A stretch of DNA of 14,766 nucleotides from Dehalococcoidia bacterium (GTDB taxonomy: Bacteria; Chloroflexota; Dehalococcoidia; Dehalococcoidales; JAUVZE01): positions 1 to 14,766 of the forward strand of contig JAUVZE010000011.1 in NCBI GenBank assembly GCA_030602665.1, in the 5' to 3' direction. The position numbers and the translations under genes are program-made. This document shows, piece by piece, positions 1-4,514 of this stretch. The notes beneath the pieces are model-generated. The model was given only the letters and a program-made list of their open reading frames with translations, did not search any database and was not told the DNA's origin. Each line of letters begins with the position of its first letter. The first letter of the stretch is position 1.

Positions 1-275
1 TGACCTCTACCTGAGGGACCGATACGCGTTGCGGTGCAACGCTAGCAAAAGAGATAGACCGGGTAGGGTTGCCTGTGGTGCATGTGGCTTCGATAGTGCC
101 CATCTCTTTGACCGTGGGGGCTAATCGTATCGTGCCCGCCGTGGCTATCCCTCACCCTTTAGGTAATCCTGAATTGCCCGAAGATGAGGAGAGGGAGCTG
201 CGCCTCAACTTGGTTAAGAAGGCGCTGCGAGCCCTGCAGGTGGAAGTAGAAAAACAGACTGTGTTTGAGGAATAG
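1..275 (+). CDS. grdB: Glycine/sarcosine/betaine reductase component B (GrdB-type selenoprotein), C-terminal end, 5' truncated by window
   Basis: This is the last ~90 codons of a GrdB-type subunit; the frame runs from base 3 to TAG at 273-275. The reading is TST, then UGA (12-14), then GTDTRCGATLAKEID, and later the segments GLPVVHVASIVPISLTVGAN and VAIPHPLGNPELP. The cysteine/selenocysteine stretch followed by GATxAKEI and IPHPLG is the C-terminal signature of component B of clostridial glycine, sarcosine and betaine reductases, as I recall the family. The UGA sits where these proteins carry selenocysteine, and a SECIS-like hairpin follows it, so I read it as Sec rather than stop. Component B binds the substrate amine and passes a carboxymethyl group to selenoprotein A; acetyl phosphate is formed at component C. 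Here Asp occupies the place where I recall Cys (GTCTRCG). Partner subunits and selenium-insertion genes are outside the window. A homologue acting on another substrate is possible. Confidence 0.8.
12..42 (+). promoter_or_regulatory. Sec UGA codon plus bacterial SECIS-like hairpin
   Basis: The in-frame UGA is at 12-14. A perfect 7-bp stem follows: GCGTTGC (26-32), loop GGT (33-35), GCAACGC (36-42). The loop begins 18 bases after the UGA, and its first base is G. Bacterial SECIS elements bound by SelB lie inside the reading frame just after the UGA, with an apical loop about 16-37 bases away carrying a G at its start, so the fit is good. The hairpin lies entirely within codons that also match the protein family. 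Confidence 0.7.
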
Positions 276-344
276 TTGGAGGATGACCTTCAATCGACAA
301 TCATCTATTTTCAAGTCAGGGCCATTCAGTTCTTAGCCCAGAGG

Positions 345-401
345 GGAGCGAGCCTGACTGAGTGTCCCGTCTTGCTTCAATACGGCTCTCTGCTACGCTC
401 C
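345..401. other. Unassigned structured stretch with nested inverted repeats
   Basis: In the gene-free stretch 276-481 the only clear structure is a nested inverted repeat: GGAGCG (345-350) pairs with CGCTCC (396-401), GAGC (349-352) can pair with GCTC (385-388), and CCGT (367-370) with ACGG (382-385), the last two sharing one base. It could be part of a decayed mobile element or a structured RNA on either strand. I recognise no family and see no credible coding frame over it. Confidence 0.25.
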
Positions 402-481
402 GAATCCTACGAGTCGCCACCGGTTGCCCAGAATGTTCAGTCGAGGTAACGATTGCTTGAAATGTGCAGCCTCACACAAGA

Positions 482-516
482 AGGGGCCTCTCCCAAGCTA
501 TCACCGGAGAACCCCT
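482..516 (-). terminator. Probable intrinsic terminator of the zinc-ribbon gene
   Basis: Read on the minus strand, AGGGGTTCTCC (516-506) pairs with GGAGAGGCCCCT (493-482) through nine Watson-Crick pairs, two G-U pairs and one bulged A, with a 12-base loop. It is followed by TCTTGTG, a weak U-rich tail. It begins 23 bases beyond the stop codon of the minus-strand gene at 539-697. Confidence 0.4.
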
Positions 517-538
517 CAAATCAAAATCCAGCCGTTTT

Positions 539-697
539 TCAGGGTGGGTAATCGTCTACTACCTTCTTCGCCGTCTGCTCGTCAGTAATTACAAGGTCTG
601 CTCCGCATTTGCGACATTTCCGGTGCCGTGGATTGGAAAGCGCCCAGCCAGTATACTCGGCACCGCACTTGGGACACTTAGCCTTGGGTATAGACAT
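539..697 (-). CDS. Small zinc-ribbon protein, function unknown (52 aa)
   Basis: This short minus-strand gene runs from ATG at 697-695 to TGA at 541-539 and encodes 52 residues beginning MSIPKAKCPKCGAEYTGWAL. Four cysteines in two knuckles, CPKCG (C8, C11) and CRKCG (C28, C31), 16 residues apart, form a textbook zinc ribbon; the C-terminus is polar and slightly acidic. A Shine-Dalgarno AGAAGG lies about 7 bases before the ATG, and a terminator-like hairpin follows the stop. Together these favour a real gene over the longer open frame on the opposite strand (464-724), whose product looks like nothing known. Proteins of this size are often annotated as hypothetical zinc-ribbon proteins. A nucleic-acid-binding or metal-holding role is possible, but the sequence does not reveal one. 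It is monocistronic here. Confidence 0.65.
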   Translation of the reverse strand: MSIPKAKCPKCGAEYTGWALSNPRHRKCRKCGADLVITDEQTAKKVVDDYPP

Positions 698-815
698 GGA
701 GTGACCTTCTTTCTACAGCGGTAGTTGGAAACGACTATTGTCGTATACACCTAAGTTTAAGCAACCCACCTGTGAACTGTCAATGGTAATTTGTGGCTAG
801 GACTCTTGGGCATCT

Positions 816-844
816 TCCCCCCTCCCTTTCAAAGGGAGGGGGGA
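816..844. repeat. Near-perfect GC-rich palindrome (hairpin or terminator-like)
   Basis: CCCCCCTCCCTTT (817-829) is followed by a single C and the exact reverse complement AAAGGGAGGGGGG (831-843); T816/A844 extends the pairing by one. On the plus strand it is followed by ACTTTCTTCATTT. The symmetry lets it form a hairpin on either transcript. It may be a terminator or a dispersed palindromic repeat; no gene abuts it. Confidence 0.5.
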
Positions 845-855
845 CTTTCTTCATT

Positions 856-877
856 TGTATCAATATAAATTGATACA
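856..877. promoter_or_regulatory. 9-bp inverted repeat, candidate operator
   Basis: TGTATCAAT (856-864), spacer ATAA, ATTGATACA (869-877) is a perfect 22-bp dyad in an AT-rich stretch. Its size and spacing resemble a site for a dimeric helix-turn-helix regulator. It could also be a weak hairpin. No gene starts immediately beside it: the nearest are the zinc-ribbon gene (start 697, reading away) and tRNA-Ala (reading towards it). Confidence 0.35.
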
Positions 878-961
878 TTGTTATATTGCTATATTTTTTT
901 ATTGATAAAAAGGTTATCAACTGGGGAAAACTGCCGATGCCACAAAGTGGAGTAAGAGAAG

Positions 962-978
962 AGGTAGGAGTTCTACCT
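962..978 (-). terminator. Probable terminator of tRNA-Ala
   Basis: AGGTAG (962-967), loop of 5, CTACCT (973-978) forms a perfect 6-bp stem 15 bases beyond the 3' end of the minus-strand tRNA-Ala. On the minus strand it is followed by the T-rich CTTCTCTTACT. Confidence 0.45.
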
Positions 979-992
979 ATTGATACCCCCGG

Positions 993-1065
993 TGGAGCTG
1001 GGGGGATTCGAACCCCCTACCTTTTGACTGCCAGTCAAACGTTCTCCCAATTGAACTACAGCCCC
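993..1065 (-). tRNA. tRNA-Ala (anticodon GGC)
   Basis: The minus strand folds into a full cloverleaf. The acceptor GGGGCTG pairs with CAGCTCC and contains the G3-U70 pair that marks alanine tRNAs. The D arm is GTTC/GAAC, the anticodon stem TTTGA/TCAAA holds loop CTGGCAG (anticodon GGC), and the T arm is GGGGG TTCGAAT CCCCC. The discriminator is A. CCA is not fully encoded (A then CCG), so the end must be added enzymatically. It reads codon GCC. Confidence 0.95.
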
Positions 1066-1089
1066 ACAAATTCACCTCGCCCACTATCT

Positions 1090-1118
1090 AATTTAGCAGA
1101 AAATCAAACAGAAGGCAA
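1090..1118 (-). promoter_or_regulatory. Possible sigma-70-type promoter for tRNA-Ala
   Basis: On the minus strand TTGCCT (1118-1113) is separated by 17 bases from TAAATT (1095-1090). Transcription would begin around 1083, shortly before the mature 5' end at 1065. Both boxes are imperfect, so this is tentative. Confidence 0.35.
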
Positions 1119-1240
1119 GCTAACCATCTTTTGAACGCAACCTTCCCCGACGGAGTGTCGCCTCGTGGGCATCCTCCTGCTATAATCCAAAAGATAAGTG
1201 GCCTACGGATTCTGCCTACCTAAACTACTTGGCTACAAGC

Positions 1241-1269
1241 TTGACTTTTATATCATTCATTTCTATAAT
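1241..1269 (+). promoter_or_regulatory. Sigma-70-type promoter for the tRNA-Thr/tRNA-Tyr pair
   Basis: TTGACT (1241-1246), a 17-base spacer and a consensus TATAAT (1264-1269) place a start near 1276, 38 bases before tRNA-Thr(UGU). This is the best consensus promoter in the window and fits strong stable-RNA transcription. Confidence 0.75.
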
Positions 1270-1313
1270 AGGTTACCTAATTAACTCACGTTACTGAAGC
1301 TGGTAACGGTAGT

Positions 1314-1386
1314 GCCCGAGTAGCGCAATGGTAGCGCAACCGACTTGTAATCGGTAGGCTAGTGGGTTCGAATCCCCTCTCGGGCT
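1314..1386 (+). tRNA. tRNA-Thr (anticodon UGU)
   Basis: The cloverleaf has acceptor GCCCGAG/CTCGGGC, D arm GCGC/GCGC, anticodon stem ACCGA/TCGGT with loop CTTGTAA (anticodon TGT), and a T arm with TTCGAAT. The discriminator is T, and CCA is not encoded (GGGA follows). It reads ACA and probably other ACN codons by wobble. It is co-oriented with tRNA-Tyr 28 bases downstream and shares its promoter. Confidence 0.95.
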
Positions 1387-1414
1387 GGGATATGTGTTTT
1401 ATGGGGTAGCATTG

Positions 1415-1501
1415 GGAGGGGTGCCGGAGTGGTTAATCGGAGCAGACTGTAAATCTGCCGCCCTAAGGGCTACGCAGGTTCGAATCCTGCCCCCTCCACC
1501 A
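1415..1501 (+). tRNA. tRNA-Tyr (anticodon GUA)
   Basis: Acceptor GGAGGGG/CCCCTCC, anticodon stem GCAGA/TCTGC with loop CTGTAAA (anticodon GTA), a long class II variable arm (GCCCTAAGGGC region) and T arm GCAGG TTCGAAT CCTGC identify bacterial tRNA-Tyr. Discriminator A and a complete encoded CCA end the gene; CCA is encoded here but not in the other three tRNAs of the window. It follows tRNA-Thr(UGU) closely, as in the E. coli thrU-tyrU pair. Confidence 0.95.
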
Positions 1502-1561
1502 CAACGTAAGTATAGAGAGTGAATTGGACGCTGGGCTACTAAATATGTGTAATGAAACCGT

Positions 1562-1604
1562 GCCCAGATAGCTCAGCAGGTGGAACATGTTCTCAGTAAG
1601 AACG
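1562..1604 (+). pseudogene. Degenerate 5' half of a tRNA-Thr gene
   Basis: By hand alignment, 35 of 43 bases match the 5' part of the intact tRNA-Thr(GGU) at 6936-6978, from the acceptor 5' strand through the anticodon arm. After GTAAGAACG the similarity ends: there is no variable loop, T arm or 3' acceptor strand. The D stem is mismatched (GCTC against GAAC) and the base equivalent to the universal U33 is C, so it cannot be functional. It lies at the end of the Thr-Tyr cluster, where an E. coli-like order would eventually continue to tRNA-Thr(GGU)-tuf. Confidence 0.65.
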
Positions 1605-1743
1605 TTACGACAAAAATCGGTCTTGCGATGCGTTTCGTAGCTAACTTCAAGTCCTCCTCCCTTTATTTTTTGATTACTCATGCATTCTAGGATTTACTAA
1701 CATTTCCGTTCTTGCTGCTATCACCTCCCCTTTTCAGCCCCTA

Positions 1744-1752
1744 TGTTATACT
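1744..1752 (+). promoter_or_regulatory. Possible extended -10 promoter of pxpABC
   Basis: TG at 1744-1745, one base, then TATACT (1747-1752) forms an extended -10 element without an evident -35 box. A start near 1759 would give pxpA a leader of about 160 bases. Tentative. Confidence 0.3.
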
Positions 1753-1797
1753 CATGCTAACTGCAGCTCCGGCGAGGCGTGCCTGGCTTTCGGACTG

Positions 1798-1818
1798 ACA
1801 CTGCGCAACCGGCAGTGT
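1798..1818 (+). other. Hairpin in the pxpA leader
   Basis: ACACTGC (1798-1804), a 7-base loop, GCAGTGT (1812-1818) forms a perfect stem within the putative 5' leader of pxpABC. No T-run follows, so it is not a classical terminator. I could not match the leader to any riboswitch class I know. It may be structural only. Confidence 0.35.
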
Positions 1819-1922
1819 GCCATTGACGGGTGTACAGTAAAGGATTAAACTTACGTGAACAACAAAACGGTGAAGCTGCAAAGGTAGACTAAACCTAGAT
1901 ATCCGGCAAAAGGAGGAACGAA

Positions 1923-2687
1923 ATGGGCAAGAGAATCGATATCAATTGTGATATGGGGGAAAGCTTTGGGGTCTACAAGCTGGGCTTCGACGAGGAGGTG
2001 ATGCCTTATATCACGTCAGCAAACATCGCTTGTGGCTTTCATGCTGGGGACCCTATTTGGATGAGTCGAACAGTCCGTTTGGCTGAGGAAACTGGGGTAG
2101 GCATAGGAGCTCATCCCAGCTTTCCAGACCTCATGGGCTTTGGGCGAAGAGTCATGCAGATAAGCCTTGAAGAGGTTCGAAATTATGTTATCTACCAGAT
2201 TGGGGCATTGCAAGCCTTTACCAAGGATAAAAAGCTCCAGCATGTCAAAGCCCATGGCTCCCTGGGCAATATGGGAGCCGTAAATGAGGACCTGGCTAGA
2301 GCAGTCGCCGAGGCTATTCGGGAGGTAGACTCAAATCTAATCATAGTGGCATTGGCTGGCTCCGCCTGGGTCAAGGCAGGCCACGAGACAGGATTAAGAG
2401 TGGCCACTGAACTTTATGCTGACCGAGCTTTGACCCCGGATGGGAATCTAGTTCCTAGAAGCCAACCCGGGGCAGTTATCCACGATGTTGAAGAGGTGAT
2501 AGCTAGGTCCCTGAAAATGGTGATTGAAGGTAAGGCCGTAGCCATCAATGGTAAGGAGATAGAGGTAAGAGGAGACACTATTTGTGTGCATGGTGATACC
2601 CCAGGAGCCACAGTGCTAGCCCAAACCCTGAGGCAGAGATTGGAGGCAGCAGGTGTGGCCGTAGTGCCTATGGGAACCTTTTTGTAA
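1923..2687 (+). CDS. pxpA: 5-oxoprolinase subunit A (LamB/YcsF family)
   Basis: PxpA is the catalytic-type subunit of the three-part 5-oxoprolinase, which hydrolyses 5-oxo-L-proline to L-glutamate at the cost of ATP in the cytoplasm. Length (254 aa) is normal. Family signatures are DINCDMGESFG (6-16), SANIACGFHAGDP (32-44), AHPSFPDLMGFGRR (63-76), YADRALTPDGNLVPRSQPGA (165-184) and VHGDTPGA (222-229). The usual VKPHGALYN motif reads VKAHGSLGN (108-116), which is unusual. The ATG has an excellent AAAGGAGG 5-6 bases upstream. It heads a co-directional cluster with pxpB 22 bases later and pxpC overlapping pxpB, so the three are almost certainly co-transcribed and their products act as a complex. 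5-oxoproline arises from spontaneous glutamine or glutamate cyclisation and from peptides, so this may be damage repair as well as catabolism. Confidence 0.95.
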   Translation: MGKRIDINCDMGESFGVYKLGFDEEVMPYITSANIACGFHAGDPIWMSRTVRLAEETGVGIGAHPSFPDLMGFGRRVMQISLEEVRNYVIYQIGALQAFTKDKKLQHVKAHGSLGNMGAVNEDLARAVAEAIREVDSNLIIVALAGSAWVKAGHETGLRVATELYADRALTPDGNLVPRSQPGAVIHDVEEVIARSLKMVIEGKAVAINGKEIEVRGDTICVHGDTPGATVLAQTLRQRLEAAGVAVVPMGTFL

Positions 2688-2709
2688 GAAGAGGTTTCCG
2701 GAGCAACCT

Positions 2710-3444
2710 ATGTATGACAAACCACGATTTCTGGCGGGGGGCGATAAGGCGTTCTTTATCGAATTTGGCAACGCTGTTGCCCCGGCGCTACAACGCCGGG
2801 TGCAGCGCCTTATGCTAGTCATACGAAATGAGAAAATCCCAGGTCTGGTCGAAGCGATTCCCACATATAGGTCACTACTCATCCACTACGACCCGCTGCA
2901 AACAAGCCCCAAAGAGCTAAGGGACAGGTTGGAGAGTTTGGAGCAAAGGTTAGAGGATAGCGAGTTCCCCAAACCAACGGTGACAGAGATTCCCGCCGTC
3001 TACGGTGGTGAGTATGGCCCTGACCTGGAATTCGTAGCCAAACACAGCGGGCTCACCCCAGAGGAAGTGGCACAAATACACACCAGTACTACCTATCTAA
3101 TCTATATGCTGGGGTTCCTCCCCGGTCAGCCCTATTTGGGAGGGATGTCATCGAGAATAGCTACTCCGAGGCTGGAGACACCACGAACCAGGGTACTCAG
3201 AGGGTCGGTGGGGATAGCTGGGAACCTGACTGGCATATATGCAGTTGAAAGCCCCGGGGGCTGGCAAATCATCGGCAGAACTCCCATAAGACTATTCAAC
3301 CCCCACAAGGAACCACCAGCCTTGTTACAGGCCGGGAACTATGTAACCTTTGTAAGGATAACCCCACAGGAATACACTAGGATAGAAGAAATGGTGCAGC
3401 AAGGAACCTATAAGGTGAAAGAGACCCCTTGGTGTGAAGGGTGA
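2710..3444 (+). CDS. pxpB: 5-oxoprolinase subunit B (KipI / carboxyltransferase C-D family)
   Basis: PxpB supplies part of the ATP-dependent 5-oxoprolinase together with PxpA and PxpC; homologues include Bacillus KipI and the allophanate hydrolase subunit 1 domain. The 244-residue product has the expected layout: an N-terminal domain (about 1-90) with GGDKAFFIEFGNAV near the start, and a C-terminal domain carrying LGFLPGQPYLGGM, GSVGIAGNLTGIYAVESPGG and WQIIGRTPIRLF. All are hallmark motifs. The ATG is preceded by a modest GGAG about 8 bases away. The stop codon overlaps the GTG at 3441, which points to translational coupling to pxpC. KipI homologues can inhibit a sporulation kinase in Bacillus, but the complete pxpABC set makes the enzyme role far more likely. 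Confidence 0.93.
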   Translation: MYDKPRFLAGGDKAFFIEFGNAVAPALQRRVQRLMLVIRNEKIPGLVEAIPTYRSLLIHYDPLQTSPKELRDRLESLEQRLEDSEFPKPTVTEIPAVYGGEYGPDLEFVAKHSGLTPEEVAQIHTSTTYLIYMLGFLPGQPYLGGMSSRIATPRLETPRTRVLRGSVGIAGNLTGIYAVESPGGWQIIGRTPIRLFNPHKEPPALLQAGNYVTFVRITPQEYTRIEEMVQQGTYKVKETPWCEG

Positions 3445-3446
3445 GA

Positions 3447-4397
3447 ATGGAGATATTTGAGGTTATTCAACCCGGACCGTTAACCACCGTTCAGGATCTG
3501 GGACGGTATGGTTATCAGCAATATGGTGTGCCGGTATCGGGGGCAATGGACAACTATGCCCTGAGGGTAGCCAACCTTTTGGTAGGAAACAATGAGGGCG
3601 AAGCCTGCCTAGAGATTACTTTGTTGGGTCTCCAGTTGCGGGTCCTTAAGGATACTGTAGTCGCCATCACCGGAGCAGACCTAAGCCCCATGTTGAATAA
3701 AAGTTCACTCCCGATGTGGGAGGCAGTGATAGTTGGCCGCGGGGATACTATCTCCTTCCCTTGGCCAAAGAGGGGATGCCGGAGCTATCTAGCAGTAGCT
3801 GGCGGAATAGACGTTCCCAAAGTGATGGGGAGTAGTTCAACCCATGTTAAATCTCACATAGGCGGCCTAGAGGGTAGACCATTGTGCGCTGGGGACTACT
3901 TGAAGAGCGGCCAAGCACGGCCCACAATCTTGGGAAGAAGACTGCCGCCGCAATATGTTCCTGAATATCAGAACCAGAGCGAACTCAGGGTAATCCTCGG
4001 CCCGCAGGATGATTACTTCACTGAAGAGGGTATCCACACTTTCCTTTGCTCAGAATATACTATCTCTATTAAAGCGGATAGAATGGGCTACCGACTTGAA
4101 GGCCCGCGCATAGAGCATAAAGCCGGAGCGGATATTATCTCCGATGGCATCCCGCTGGGGGCAGTCCAAGTGCCAGGGGACGGATTACCCATCGTTCTCT
4201 TGGCAGATAGGCAAACCACCGGCGGGTATACCAAGGTAGCTACAGTGATAACTGTGGACGTACTCAAATTGGCCCAAGCCAAGCCAGGCGATAAAGTGAG
4301 GTTCCTGCAAATCACAGAGGGGGAGGCCCATCGGTTTCTAAAAGAATACGAGCAAACCATTTACACTCTGAAGCGTTGGATTCGGCAGAGTCATTGA
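3447..4397 (+). CDS. pxpC: 5-oxoprolinase subunit C (KipA / carboxyltransferase A-B family)
   Basis: PxpC completes the 5-oxoprolinase and corresponds to the allophanate hydrolase subunit 2 domain. Diagnostic motifs are GPLTTVQDLGRYGYQQYGVP, SGAMDNYALRVANLLVGN, ADRMGYRLEGP and SDGIPLGAVQVPGDGLPIVL followed by LADRQTTGGYTK. A GTG at 3441 overlaps the pxpB stop and would add two residues. I prefer ATG 3447 because GAAGG (3436-3440) lies 6 bases before it, whereas it would abut the GTG directly. Length (316-318 aa) is typical. The C-terminal tail (EYEQTIYTLKRWIRQSH) is charged and probably helical. No clear terminator is visible between its stop and the convergent gene ending at 4515. Confidence 0.93.
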   Translation: MEIFEVIQPGPLTTVQDLGRYGYQQYGVPVSGAMDNYALRVANLLVGNNEGEACLEITLLGLQLRVLKDTVVAITGADLSPMLNKSSLPMWEAVIVGRGDTISFPWPKRGCRSYLAVAGGIDVPKVMGSSSTHVKSHIGGLEGRPLCAGDYLKSGQARPTILGRRLPPQYVPEYQNQSELRVILGPQDDYFTEEGIHTFLCSEYTISIKADRMGYRLEGPRIEHKAGADIISDGIPLGAVQVPGDGLPIVLLADRQTTGGYTKVATVITVDVLKLAQAKPGDKVRFLQITEGEAHRFLKEYEQTIYTLKRWIRQSH

Positions 4398-4514
4398 AGA
4401 AGCGCTTGCTTATGCTGGTTGAAGATATAATTCTGAGCCACGACCGTCGGCGTGTATCTTATCCTTTTAGCTAGAATAGCTCCAATCAATAAATTCCTTG
4501 CAAATTCTTTAGCC

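Noticed and set aside
69..275. Separate 68-residue gene starting at TTG 69
   Set aside because: It is only the tail of the GrdB-type frame, which continues upstream through the UGA at 12-14; there is no ribosome-binding site before the TTG.
464..724. 86-residue open frame on the plus strand
   Set aside because: It lies antisense to the zinc-ribbon gene, has no family-like features and lacks a convincing ribosome-binding site.
886..1134. 82-residue open frame across tRNA-Ala
   Set aside because: Most of it is the translated complement of the tRNA gene (GGIRTPYLL-type sequence), a common annotation artefact.
1181..1186. TATAAT as a promoter between tRNA-Ala and tRNA-Thr
   Set aside because: No acceptable -35 box 16-18 bases upstream (TCGCCT), and the TTGACT/TATAAT pair at 1241-1269 explains the tRNA transcript better.
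1463..1681. 72-residue minus-strand frame ending GQDSNLRSP
   Set aside because: The GQDSNLRSP tail is the well-known false translation of tRNA 3' ends, here tRNA-Tyr; the rest covers the tRNA relic.
3441..3446. GTG 3441 as the pxpC start
   Set aside because: Possible through overlap with the pxpB stop, but the GAAGG ribosome-binding site abuts it and is properly spaced only for ATG 3447.
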